Shown here one piece after another: positions 50,609 through 63,159 of a stretch of 64,000 nucleotides of DNA. The stretch is from Magicicada septendecula (lineage: Eukaryota; Arthropoda; Insecta; Hemiptera; Cicadidae), in assembly GCA_034769895.1 (NCBI GenBank), contig CM068372.1:238166343-238230342 (forward strand). Direction: 5' to 3'. The notes under the pieces were generated by a model, which searched no databases, was not told where the DNA came from, and was given only the letters and a program-made list of their open reading frames with translations. Positions within the stretch are counted from its first letter, which is position 1; every line of letters begins with the position of its first letter. Made by a program: the position numbers and the translations under genes.

Positions 50609-51192
50609 CCCTTCGGTAGGAACATGTTTTCATTTTGCACTTAAAGGAACACTCTGCCTCACAGGCATATACAAAACATACATTATGAGGAACACCCTAC
50701 CTCCTAGGCAGGTACTCATATTTTTATAAAAATGCCAAAATAACTACTTTCGAAAATAAAATATGCCATTTCTTCTTTTCCAATTTACTTCATTGTAATA
50801 ATTTCACATTGATATGTATTTTTTGGCAGACTTGGTATATGTTTGATGAGTAGTTGTACTATACACCTCCCAGTGGAACATCTGCCTTACCCCCCTTGTA
50901 AGGAACATATGCCTAAAAAGCATGCAAAACTATGTACGGTTAGAGGATCATATGCCTGGAAGGCAGGTAATCAGACGTACATTTAGAGGTAGGACAGGCA
51001 GGGTAACTTTTAGAAAGAGGTACCTTACGGTCAAACGGAGGAGAGCTACGAGATGACGACACTTCCGCTGTCACACACAACAGCTGACTGAGGAATTCTA
51101 GGAGGGGGACTTGCCCAGCAGCACGCAGGAGACCTCTAGCAGCAAAAAGGTAAACCCTACTTGCCAGGCAGGCATATGTTCCTACCGAAGGG
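50609..51192. mobile_element. piggyBac-like MITE (584 bp)
   Basis: Inverted termini CCCTTCGGTAGGAACAT match at both ends, the left ending in CATG and the right in CATATG. The right end is flanked by TTAA (51193-51196), the piggyBac target. The left flank is ACAA, so that duplication has decayed or the assignment is wrong. The interior has no ORF. It holds several subterminal copies of GGAACA followed by short GCCT...AGGC palindromes (near 50644, 50680, 50910 and 50955), possibly transposase binding sites. It is non-autonomous. Confidence 0.6.
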
Positions 51193-51196
51193 TTAA

Positions 51197-51608
51197 AATG
51201 TAATGTAAAGTGAAAACGCCCAGGAATGCAATCTGCAAATATCCATTATTTTAACAATAGATAATAAGTCTACCTGAGTTTATCCGATCTCCCAGTACTG
51301 AGAAAAATATTTTTATAAAATTGATATCATTATTGTATATTGATAAAAATACGAAAGTTTGAGAACTTGTTAAGTATACTCTTAGCAACGTGCCACTAAA
51401 CTTTTATCATGATTCTACTGCGGCTTTTGACAATTTTGGGGGATTGTACGAATAAGGTAAAAAGGTAAGATTTTTTTTTTTGAAATGAAAGGTTGATATA
51501 CAAAAACAACTTCAGAAAGTAACGTATTTACAATGACCAAACGCAAACTACTGTAATAACATATAGTCTATCTATAAGTTTGTAAGGTCACGGCAAAACA
51601 AAGTAGGT
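51197..51608. other. Short unassigned spacer
   Basis: AT-rich DNA between the piggyBac-like MITE and the hAT element. No gene seen. Confidence 0.5.
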
Positions 51609-51616
51609 CTAATCGT

Positions 51617-54600
51617 CAGGCCCGGATTTCCCACTAGGCACACTAGGTACGCGCCACTCTGGGGCGACAGCCTCAGGGGGGTGGCATGAGGTGAAAAATT
51701 ATTTGTTAAAATTTCGTGTTTTCGGTTTTTTAATTACAGTATTTGTATTGGGCACTTGCATTATGGCCAAATTGAAGAAAATGGTTTTGAAATAACCTTT
51801 AATTAGGCCTATACCATTGAATAACACGGTAATGACACTGGGCCTATCAATAGCGATGGTCGGAACGGAGCACGGTCGTATATACAGGTCTGGACACTCC
51901 GTTGAAATTCTTGTCCGCTTTTTTGCCGAATAAAATAGTTTGTTTCGATATTGCTTGGGGCGCCTCGATCTTGAAGTTATTTCCTACTGCGCATGATTCA
52001 AAGCGCAATAGAGAATGTTGTTTAAATGAAGGGAAGAACTTGATACATTTCATTTAATTAATATAAAACTAACTAAACATCTACGTAAATAGAGTGAGTC
52101 ACAGGCACAGGTCGTGACATATGCATCCCCCACTCTCTCCAGTCTTGCACCGTTCTTAGCAACAGTAACAGTGGTCATATTTATTTTCGTGTATTTTCTG
52201 ATGTTATTTTCTGTTTCTGTTATTTTCTGACTTCTCTGGAACACTGGAACAAGTAGTAAGTGCAAGAATTAGACTAATAGTATAAGTAGTAAGTATATAT
52301 GAGCGGTGAATTATTATTTTTTTACAACGAATGAGTGAGAAAAGGATAAAGCTTATTGGATCGTTGTATCGAAAACTTGCAAACGAAAAACGTGAAAAAG
52401 AGTCTAAGCTTTTAAAATCTATTAAAAAGGTTGACAGTTTTTTAAAACCTGAAGACAAACTAAATAATGTGGAAGGAGACTCGTGTCAACAGCATGACAT
52501 TACTTCTGGTCGTGAAAATTTTGGAAAATCTAATGTAGATAATGTTTTGATTCTGAAAACAATGAACACTTAAACAGTGAGCGTAAAGGTGTGGATTTTA
52601 AATTGAACGAGGCTAATAAAACTGACGTTAAATGTGAAGTAACAAATAAATGTTCAGATATCTTAAACACTAATGAGACTGTTAGTGATGATCCTTTGAG
52701 TGGACAGTTGATGATACGACAATTGAAATACCTATATACCTTACGCAAAGGTCTTAATCAGAACAAGGAATGTGACTTTAAAAATTCCAAAAGAGTTTTT
52801 GGCAGTAAGACCAGATATTTATATAAAGGAATCTTTAACCGAAAATTATTAAATGGGAATCGACTTCAAGAGACTATTTAGTTTACTCAAAAAGTACAGG
52901 CTCAGTATTTTGTGCTTCGTATAGGTTATTTGGAAAATCAAACACAACTTCTAAGTTAGTCATTGAAGGCGTATCGGACTGGAAAAATATTAGGAGAATA
53001 TTAACTGCTCATGAAAATTCTCAAGAACATATGAATTCTGAATTGACATTGTTAACCCGGAGAAAAGGCCTAGGAACTCTAGAAAAGCACTATGAATCGC
53101 ATGTGAATAGCGAAAGAAAGTATAGGAGAAATGTACTGAAAAGAGTATTTGCTGTTGTAAAAAAGTTGGCAAGTCGAGGACGTCCCTTTCGAGGAGATGA
53201 TGAAATATTTGGTTCTCTGTACAACGGTGAATATATGATGTCTTTAGAACTATTATCTGAATTCGACCCATTTCTAGCTGATCACATTCAGAAATTCGGT
53301 AATCCAGGCTCTGGACGAACCTCCTACCTTTCTTCAGTTATATGTGATGAAGTGATCGAATTACTTGCTTGTAAAGTAAGAAAAATCATAATTGACTATG
53401 TAAAACGAGGTAAGTACTATTCCATAATAGTAGACTTAACATCCAATGTAAGTCACACTGATCAATTATCCTTTGTCTTAAGATATGTAGAAGAAAATGG
53501 CAATCCCGTTGAACGTTTTCTTTTATTGTTGCCTCATCCCGAGCATAAATCAGAGAATTTAGTTAATGCTGTGATGACTGTTTCGAGTCAAAACTCTATT
53601 GATATTGCTGACTGTAGAGGATAATCGTATGATAATGCCAGCAATATGTCAGGAGTGGCTTCCAAGCGCGCATCAAGGATGAAAATCCAAAAGCACTTTT
53701 CATATCTTCTTCAGCACACTCTCTTAATCTAGTAGGCACTTGTGCTGCGAGTTGTTGTCCGGAAGCGTGTGCATTTTTTAACTTAACTCAAAATGTGTAT
53801 AACTTTTTCACTGCATCTACCAAGAGGTGGGAAACATTACTAAGTTTTAGTCAACCTAAAAGTAAAACACTCAAGAGTTTGTTTGATACCCGTTGGAGCG
53901 CTAGAGAAGAGGCCTGTAAGAGCCTGTGCGGGAATTTAGAAAGTGTGATACTGGCTCTGGAGCATTACGAAGGTGATAACTAATGAAAAACCGTTAGTAA
54001 GTAGTGAAGCATCGGGATTATTGAAGTCTCTGAACAGACTTGAAACAACAGTGATGATGGAACTGTGGTGTGACATTTTGGACAGATTTGAGAAAGTGAG
54101 TTAAACTCTCCAAAATGTTGATACTTCACTTGAAAAAGTAGTAATACTGTATGAGTCTTTAATCACGTTTATTGCTTCCCTGCGGGAAATGTTTGATGAA
54201 TACGAAAAACGAGCAAAGAAACGTTACGAGATGGACTATGAGTCATGTCACAAACGCCAAAGAAAAAGAAAACACCAGGCTGATGAGAAGTTATTGTTCA
54301 TGGGAGAGAAAAGTTCAAGGTGGACACGTTTTATACAGTACTCGACGGATTAAAATATGAGTTGCATAGAAGGAAAAATGCCTATGATTCAATAGCGGTA
54401 AATTTTGTAGTTTTTAAGGAACTGTCTAACACGCCATCTGCAACTGCCATTGAACGTGCTAATAAACTTCGATCTTTGTATAAAAATGATCTTGAAGAGT
54501 CATTTGCTAATGACTGTGTCCATTTTGCTGGACTAATAAAAAATGCTGATATTAAGAACACCCCACTGCATATGATGTTATTCTTGCGACAAGAGCAACT

Positions 54601-55296
54601 TCAATCAACATTTCCAAATATTGCAATAGCTCATCGTATGTATTTGTGTACAGCTATCTCTAACTGTTCGGCAGAACGTACGTTTTCTGTTTTAAAAAGA
54701 ATTAAATCATGTGTTAGATCCACTATGAATGAGGAAAAACTCAACTCACTCTCAATCCTGCATGTTGAGGCAGACGTTTAAACATTGAACAAATGACCTT
54801 TGAAGGCCTTATTGAAAAATTTTCACTGATCAAAGCAAAACGAAAGCCAATGTAAAATCAAGCCATTTGTGTAATTTGGGATCTTATTCAATCACTCTTA
54901 AATTATTTGTTCTATTTATCCAATTTACATTACTTTCATTGACTTTACTATATTTGATGATAAAACCAAACCATGTATGTCTATAAATAAACCTATAAAA
55001 AGAAAGTAGGCCTACGTATATTACTTGTTATAAAACTAATCTATGTGTTGCTAAAAAAGTGTACACGTAAATAAATATTAATAAAAGTTAAAAAAATGTA
55101 GTCTTTTTCACAATTCCATCATATTTTCCTTTTAGATTTAAGATCAAATGAGATATTTGCAACAGAGGTAATTGAAATGACTATTTTCAGCAACTTTTTT
55201 CAGCAGTCAAGGAGCATTGAATACATAGAAGTTACTTGCTGGAGGGGGGGGCTAGAATATTGCCTAGGGGCGGCAGGGCACCTAAATCCGGGTCTG
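51617..55296 (+). mobile_element. Full-length hAT transposon, 3,680 bp
   Basis: Termini are CAGGCCCGGATTT at the left and, on the opposite strand, CAGACCCGGATTT at the right (12 of 13 identical). The flanking 8-mers CTAATCGT (51609-51616) and GTAATCGT (55297-55304) match at 7 of 8 positions, which fits the 8-bp target duplication of hAT elements. Inside is one transposase gene in the plus orientation, broken by several frameshifts. About 0.7 kb of non-coding DNA precedes the gene and 0.5 kb follows it. The structure is intact, but the element is now inactive. Confidence 0.9.
52331..54781 (+). pseudogene. hAT transposase (ZMYM-like, DUF4371 and hAT dimerisation domains)
   Basis: Order of the pieces: a basic start (52331, MSEKRIKLIGSLYRKL), a TTF-type zinc-finger region (about 52863-53030: DYLVYSKSTGSVFCASYRLF ... 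GVSDWKNI), DUF4371 (to 53624: RGRPFRGDDE, SYLSSVICDEVIELL, KYYSIIVDLTSNVSHTDQLS), then SYDNASNMSG and CAASCCPEACAFFN followed by LKSLFDTRWSAREEA. The C-terminal hAT dimerisation domain is SNCSAERTFSVLKRIKSCV (to 54781). The expected DxTPDxSH catalytic segment reads DLTSNVSH, so a catalytic aspartate appears to be lost. The frame changes at least five times and stops interrupt it. Relatives are the many insect 'zinc finger MYM-type protein 1-like' transposases. Confidence 0.85.
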
Positions 55297-55304
55297 GTAA
55301 TCGT

Positions 55305-57577
55305 ACACTTGTGTGCCTTAATTCAGATGAGTTGGGTTCAGATAACAGAGTCTACAGGAAAAGCAAAAGTTTGAACACGACTATTGTTTAGCTAATGAGA
55401 TACTAACAAAGATATCACAATTGCATTTCACTTTGGAAATATGTGTACACGTTGAAAATAGTCTGTCGGTCACTATAATTTTCTTTTTGTTGTTGTTGTT
55501 GTTATTCACTTGTAATATTATCGTTACATACGCTACAATATTATGTAACTTTCTATCACTACACTACAATTACTCTGACATTACACTGTCAAAATTATTA
55601 TTATCGCTAAAGTCGCAACACGAACCACAGCCGCTACCGATTTCTAAACAGCCGACCACAAGTACACGTCAAACTGAGGTAAAAAACAGACTAACTGTGC
55701 TGTGACTTCTCTTATCTGGAAAGTGAGTTATTGACTTTTGAAGCATACACAGTACTTTGCTCAGTGAGCTGTATTCTTTCTGCATGCCTTGCCTTATCTT
55801 TATAACTGTTGCATTGTGGCTTATTTGAATTATGAACATTTTTATAAGTGTGTATATGTGTGTGTGTGTTGAACCCTAGCAATAAAACTTTCAGTGCCCA
55901 CTGTTTCAATAATAACCCATTTTCTTCATAGTTAGGCGGCAGCTTAGGACAAACACAACGCATCACATACGCAATAAATAGACGGTAAAAGTGACAAAAT
56001 ATTCTGCATGGACAAAGTCATGGGGTATTAGTTTTTTGTTACATAACAGCAACAAATGTAATGCCAATATATATTTATTAGAACAATATTAAACACGACC
56101 AATACAGAGCATATCTTTTATTTAAAGTAAATTTTGCTGTTTCTTTACAGAAGTTTCATTAAGAAGAGGTATTTGTGACAATTCTTAAAAATACTTGATC
56201 GTTGTCGCTATGCTTCTGTGTATTGAAATATTTGTTATAGCTTCATTTTTATAAATATGAATTATCACAAAATTGCTGTTAAATGTACGTTACAAATACA
56301 TGTTAAAACAGTCCAACAAATACTAAATATCAATTTGTTAAAATAAAACTTATTTTTAAATTTACAAAACTTAGGACTCTACAACTTTATTAGTTCTCCT
56401 GTCTTTTCTAATATTACTTTAGCTTTGATGACCGAATTCATACGTTTACAACTCACTCGTAGATGTAAATCAAAATGATTCTGAACCAAACATTACTATA
56501 AATTGATCTTAATTATATAGCCTACTTCTTGAGGTGGTACTTTTGATTGAAATGATTATATCTATTATAATATTTTATATTTTACGTACTTATAGTAGTA
56601 ACAATATTACGTAAATTACAACGATTTATATTTAAATCGTACATTTATTATCAGATTTCTTTAAGAACAGAACTAAAAAAAGGATTAACTATTAATTGTT
56701 TTCAGTTTAAAGAAAAGCACCGAACATTACACATTAACAATTATACGGGTTTATACAAGGTGCGCGCTGCGATCAAGGGATTTTGAAGGGACACTTTACA
56801 ACCTCAAAAAGGTCTATACAAGGTGCGCGCGGAGGCAACAATTGGAGTGTATACCGAGGCAACATTTTATTTACTTAATATATCCTCTTATTTTAGTTCC
56901 GTCTTGTGACTTCTTCTAGTAGCTTTGTCATGCGTTTCAAACGATCGTTCCATCTTCAGACATAGGTTATATACCCCTCATACGAGATCATCAAACATTA
57001 AAATTTGAATTAAACTGAAATACATGAACAACAAAACCTGTTTCACGTACACGCTACTTTAACAGTATAAACGAATGCCTTTTGGCATCTAAATGTTTTT
57101 GTCTTATTCGTTTAATTTCTGTTAAGTTATATTTACTAAAAAGTAAATTGGGTTTTTACTAATATACATAAACATTAACGTTTGAGATTACAGTACGCAG
57201 GCCTAAACAACCGTTTGTCACTGAGAGTAATAACAGTGCCTGTCTCAAAAAAATTTGAAGCGTTGTAACATAACTTTACGAGTTATCAATTTAATCACAT
57301 ATTATATACAATCATTAATAATAGAAATGAATTATGAATAGTAATAGTAAGTAAGAAATTGTCATGTATTAAAAAGAAAATGTGTAGAATAAAAATGAAT
57401 AAGGTGAGGCCCAATGCGCCGACAGTCTGGCGCCCGCCAAAATAGAAATATAATAGACGTCTATACCTTGCACGTCATAAAAACATAAAATGCTTTGTAT
57501 GATCAAAACAGCAAAAAAACGCGTAAGTCGCGTTAGAAAGGCGAGGCAGTGACCTCCAAAAGACAATAGGCTACACC
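55305..57577. other. No recognisable gene
   Basis: AT-rich. A 16-bp direct repeat TATACAAGGTGCGCGC occurs at about 56752 and 56815. A 94-codon frame at 55421-55705 is rich in Leu and Ile but shows no gene context. Confidence 0.45.
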
Positions 57578-57585
57578 CCGACATG

Positions 57586-58369
57586 CAATCCCGGATTTCA
57601 GGTACCTTGCACCCTGGGCAAAGCATTCTTATAGCCGCCCCCTTTCTTTTTTTTACTTTTATCTGAAAATGGAAGGTGATTTCCTTTGTCTACAACGCCA
57701 GACGTATCAGCCTAGACGGAAAGATAAATTCGTCGCTGTAATTTATAAAGACTACACTAGGAAAACAACAAACTATAATGAAGTTAAACTTTTGACAGTT
57801 TTTATCTGTGATGAAATAACTGAAATTATACATAATTATACATATTTCACTACTAAGAGAACACATTTTTTTGCACAACGAAGTGAACGCGATAACATTG
57901 AAAGCGTATACTGAAAGGAAACATCAAACATGAAAGAGGAAATGACTGTATTAATTTTTTTTTTTTACCGCAGTATAAACAAGTTTGTTGTCAGTAATAG
58001 TTGCAAGTTTCTGATATTGAGTAACGATTTCAGGCGACATCCGCCACTGATCGTTTATCAAAAGACTATACGTCAAACACATAAGCAAAAGGCTATAAGG
58101 CAAACATCACACACACACACACACACACACGCGCGCGCGCACGCACGCACGCACAGAGGAAACTATGCGTAATATAATATTATTCATTACATATTCCTTG
58201 GCGCGTGCCGGCGTGCATTCGAACGTAGTTTCCTTCATTCCTAGAATTTTAACAATAACACTCAACTGTCTTATAGTCTTAACGCGTATTGTTTTTCGTT
58301 CCTTGGCGCCCCCTTGGACCAGGCGCCCTGGGAATTTGCCCAGTCAGCCCATTTAAAGCCCGGGGTCTG
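57586..58369. mobile_element. Non-autonomous hAT element (784 bp) with a perfect 8-bp target duplication
   Basis: CCGACATG stands on both sides (57578-57585 and 58370-58377). The left end is CAATCCCGGATTTC and the right end, reversed, is CAGACCCCGGGCTTTAAAT. Both resemble the termini of the hAT at 51617-55296, with C-rich subterminal DNA (GCCGCCCCC / GGCGCCCCC) inside. There is no transposase; the interior holds AT-rich filler and a (CA)n(CG)n microsatellite. It was probably mobilised by a related hAT transposase. Confidence 0.85.
58107..58154. repeat. (CA)n(CG)n(CA/CG) microsatellite
   Basis: Compound dinucleotide run inside the non-autonomous hAT element: CA units, then CG units, then ACGC repeats. 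Confidence 0.9.
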
Positions 58370-58377
58370 CCGACATG

Positions 58378-59661
58378 AAGTGTGAAAGTTAGAAAGTAGC
58401 GTCGTTTTTAACAAGTTAAACGGCCACGCGGTAAAGAAACGTGCCCGCATTCACTCAACCAATAAACGAAAGCGTCAGTAGGGAGCGCGAAAGAATAGCG
58501 ATGTATGACTGGATATATTCAAACATACCGGGGAAAATTTCAAAATAGAACCAATGGGAAAGGAATCAGCTATGACGGAAGAGAGGGTATCTTCAAGCAA
58601 ACTATAAAAAGAGAAGAATGTTAAAAAATCAAGGAAGTCTAAAGTAAAATTTTAACGTAGACACGGGGAACCCTATGTCACTCAGTAGAATAACTTAATC
58701 AATGTAATTATAACGGCAACGTTACTCCAAACTTGTAAATAATGTCTAGATTGTTATGATAAAGAGTAGTAAGGGAATAAGTAATATCGTAAAATGAAGA
58801 ATATATAGATTAGTGCGCGGAAGTACAAGACAAGAAAGTATTATTTGTTATGTGTGCGTAAGTACCAGGCAAGAAGTATATTTATACATATGTGCGCGAC
58901 GGTAGTTATAAACGCGAACGTGTGATGCAAAAAGCAAAGCAAAGTAATAAATCAAATGTGTCTATTAGTGTAGTGAAGTGTAGTGAATAATGTGGAGACA
59001 CCAGTCATCTCGGAGGAATCCTGCAAAACAAGTAACAGAATACCATAATAACAATTCATAAATCAATTAATTTCAAAACCTAGTAATTAATGTCTACCGA
59101 ACTTAACTCGTCTCATTCTAAAAGATCCCACATTTCGTTCAGATCCTAAGCAAAGTAATTTATGTGTTATGACATGTCAAGAAGGATACTAAGTAGATAT
59201 GTAGATATAGTTAAGTCTCTATAACGAAACGTAATAAATGCAATAAGATATAGTAATAATTGAAGTCAAGTAAGAGGCAAATTAACTTACAAATGTTAGT
59301 ATATTAATACATTCATATTGGTTGATGAAATATTATGATGTGCATTAAACATGATATCGAGTAAATATTTATGTTGTATGATTAAGTGTAATATTGCAAA
59401 CTAGTAATTCAAGTTATCATATGAGTAATTGTAATCCTGAAGATTAGTAATTCAATTAAATTTTGTTTTTAGTAAGTAACTATAAGTTTGATGCTTAATA
59501 AGTCAATTGATATTATATAAAGAAAGTGTAATATGGAGAATTAGAAATTTAGTTTACATGTCTGTAATGTGAATGATTCAATATAGAATATTATTAGAAT
59601 CTGAACGAGAAAGAGTCATTATTTGATAAACCCTGAGGTACTCTGCTCTGGCGCCCAACAG
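58378..59661 (+). mobile_element. LTR-like segment with a downstream primer-binding site
   Basis: TGGCGCCCAACAG (59649-59661) is a typical tRNA primer-binding site of Ty3-type elements. The 1.2 kb before it has the purine-rich style of the LTR at 26770-28422, including a similar GGAGACACCAGTCATCTCGG block versus AAGGAGACCACG. No second copy, gag start or pol was recognised after the site, so this is probably the 5' end of a decayed element. Its left border is obscured by the hAT insertion at 57586-58369, and LTR-like DNA with another TGGCGCC (57429) lies beyond it. Confidence 0.4.
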
Positions 59662-60549
59662 TAATTATTGATTTGATATGATAACGAGCAGATATACTTA
59701 GTTATCAGACACAATAACATTCGTAGAATTAAGAACCTTTATATTTTGCGCGAATCGTAGAATTAAAACTCTTTATATTTGAAACCCCGAAAGAGGGGTA
59801 TCCCAAAAAATATTATAGCGTTTCATTCAGCGCTAAAAACATGTTCAGTATCCCACATCCCAATGTTATTGCTTTTCTAGAGGTACTGAAAGACATACAA
59901 ATTACTACGTATGTCGGTATAAACACAAAGACAATACGAAAAACATTAAAATCGAAGTTTGTTAAGAGACAACAATCTTAGAGTAATGTTAAATCTGAGT
60001 TAGAAACAAACAAAAAATCACTAGGTCAGAATTTCTAAAAAAAAGCATCATATATGTATATTATAAGGAGTAAAGCGTTCTTAATAGCGTAGGTCTCTTT
60101 TAGTATTTACGTTTTTTATTGTAGTGATAATAGAAGTATTGTATTGTGTGAGTTTTTGTATTGCATAGTTTATAGTGTTTTCTGCTGCACCATTCAAACG
60201 AACAATATACTAAAGGTAGTGTAACAAAAAGTGTGTTTTAACGTATAACTTCGAATTTCATATTAGCACTTCCAACGGCCAAATTGCTAATTCTTGAATC
60301 TAAATACAACGCATAGGCATATACTACTTTCAGCTTTATTAGTTTATGTGCAACCACGAAAGTAACAACAAAAAATATAAATCACCGGCGCTCTTTTCTT
60401 TTCTCGTCTGGCTTAGAGCTACCAAAACTGACCGCCGCGCGCACTTGTTAAACCCCAATCATACAGGCTCTGAGAGGTACATCCCCCCCCCCGCAGAGGG
60501 CCGAAATGTTGGCAAATTTTGTTAATCTCTTAATTTTTAGGCTGTTTTG

Positions 60550-60608
<59 letters not shown>

Positions 60609-61440
60609 AGTTGTGTACGCTAATATAGTAGAACTCTTTTTCAAATATACAAAGAGGTTTGTTATCTGTTTAGCGTATACGTTTGAAATATGAAATATAG
60701 GAAAATCAATTCAGTCAATAAGTATCATACTTTGTAAACAAAGTATTTTGTTGTGTTACTATTTACTTTAATGGGACTGATTCCAGCGACTTGAAAGATA
60801 GTAAAGTTGATTAGTCTTAACTTGTTCTTTCTTTTGTATGAAACCGATCCGACCCCGTACAAGGGCATATTACATACGCCTCTGCAACCGGAGTCTAGAG
60901 ATTTAAAACTGTAAAACCCTCGGGTGATTTCGTTTCTCTACGATTGTCGTTGTCTCTTGCCTACACGTTCCCCACCATCATTGTCATATGTGTGAATGCC
61001 ATTTATTTTTATCCCAACCGAGTTTTGTTTTGTTCTGTATAGCGGATACAGAATTTAATATTAAAATGAATATTTATCGTGAAGACACTAATTTATACGT
61101 TAAGCACACAGATCAATAATAAAACATAATATAGAATTAATTTATAACATATCGTTGTATTGCATTTTTTACCCTGAATTGTATTTTTTGTCCAGAAACA
61201 AACACAATTTCAGTGTGACTCTGGATAAATATGGGACTGTTTACTACATCGTCTCATTGGTATACGAAATATACGTTATTTAAAAAAACTTACTTTATAT
61301 ACCCCACTGTTTTGCTAGTTTAGATTCAGTTTAATGTTGGTTTATATTCTCGTATTGCTTCAACCATGTGGCAATTGTTAAGTATGAAGTGATTTGAATT
61401 GTCGATTTACTGTTGTAATTAATTCGCCAGGATGCAGAAA
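59662..61440. other. No recognisable gene
   Basis: AT-rich. A short direct repeat (CGTAGAATTAA...CTTTATATTT) occurs at about 59725 and 59757. A weak hammerhead-like trace with GAAATGTTGG is at 60470-60512, and a TA microsatellite follows it. Confidence 0.45.
60555..60609. repeat. (TA)n and poly-T run
   Basis: About 18 TA units followed by about 18 T. Confidence 0.9.
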
Positions 61441-63159
61441 TGATGAAGAGAGAGTGGACTGTAGTTAATACATTTATTGAAAATTATTCACATATACAGC
61501 ATTGAAATGGTTAGGTGTCACTTTTGAATATAAGATTGGCTAATGAGCGCATCGTAAATACAAGTCGTAAAATGTTACATTGAAGAATTAATTTAATGAG
61601 AAAGCCTAGAAGGCCATATATAAAGTCTTGGGCCTAAGGCCTACATTAATTGTCGCGACAAAGAAGAAATGAATGTGACAGGATAGCAGCGGGCGCAAGG
61701 CCGACCGCTGCTAGCGAACGTATGTAACGCACTGTCCAGATGTACAGACATGAATTGAGCAAATTAAAAGCGCATATTAGCCAACCTATAAATGCAAAAA
61801 TTACCGCGCTACTGTACATAACTGCCCGCAAAAATCAATAGATTTTTTAATACATTTTAGTAACTTATTATATAAAATACAGAGTTCTTAATAATGAAAG
61901 TTAATCTCAATACGCTGCATTGAACCTTGAGTTGTAATCTTAGATAACAGTTGTGCATTAATTGTTTAGCGATAAGCTTGAATAAAGATAAGCTTTAATA
62001 AAGATAAGCGTTTAGTAGGCCAAGGTTGGCGTGCAAAGTGATTTTATGCATGATTGAAAATGTAAGCGCTGGCAATGTATTGCCCAAATATATTGTATGT
62101 ATACAATATTGAACGATATAAAACATGAAAGTACATAATTTGACAATGTTTAATAATGAATGATCGGAAACTCATCACAAGATGGCCCGATAAATTGTAA
62201 CCCTATGCAAGTCATAGATGGTTACCGTGAAATAGTTGAGGCCAGTAGACCTGTACAGAGTATTGCATACAATGAACAAATAAATTGTCACAAATTATAC
62301 ATGTTTAGACGTAAATCTAGCATGGCGTCATAAAATTGAACGAGTCATGCTATACCTGAAGTTTCAGGAATTTACAATATATTGTTGTGTGAGAACAAGC
62401 TATAGATAGCTGACTGATTGCGAGCACATATGTAATGACATGTATGTCATAATTAAGCAGGAATACTAATTGTGCAATGCATAATCACAAAATACAAAAT
62501 ACCATATAAAAATACAATATAAAAATAAAATCTAGGCGTGGAGTGGTTACAGACAGTAGATGCAAAAACAATATGTTTTACATAAATGCAAGTTATATAA
62601 TAAATACAATAAACACCAATTTAGTTAATTACAAATATGAATAAGCGCAAAAGCATAAGTAACAAATACGACACTGTGGTTACAAATGTAATACATGAGT
62701 TGAACAATTGAGAAATACATTCATAGAACAATAAATCACACATATTAACAACTGTGCAAGAAATGCATACATGGTTGTATAACTGCAAACCATGCGAATA
62801 TTATGTAACAAATTTTTATAAAACAATACCACCGATAACATGACACATACCCAATACCAATCAAAATGTAAATGTGTAGGACATAGTATGCCACACAAAA
62901 TATTAACATATAAATACAAAATAGCAAATATACCACCATGAAACTATGATGAGTATAGAGATGATAGCACCGTGCATGGTTGTGAACTTACAAGTCACAT
63001 GCAAATTTAGTATAGAAACACGCAATGGTGTAAATTGTCATGAAAATGTTGTGATGATACATATCACAATTAAGTTGACCAAATTGTCATATAATAAAGT
63101 AATAAAGCCAATGGCCGAGTAAAATAGCATTGTGCTAAATGAACATAATAACCTTGTGT
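61440..63159 (-). other. Probable 3' untranslated/LTR part of the BEL/Pao element
   Basis: Lies downstream (on the minus strand) of the BEL/Pao pol end and has no coding motif. LTRs of this superfamily normally follow pol closely, so part of this stretch should be the 3' LTR. I could not fix its ends, because the other LTR lies outside the window. Confidence 0.35.

Noticed and set aside
55421..55705. 94-codon ORF rich in Leu/Ile as a small membrane protein
   Set aside because: The hydrophobic run comes from a (TTG)n-like stretch (TTGTTGTTGTTG). No gene context.
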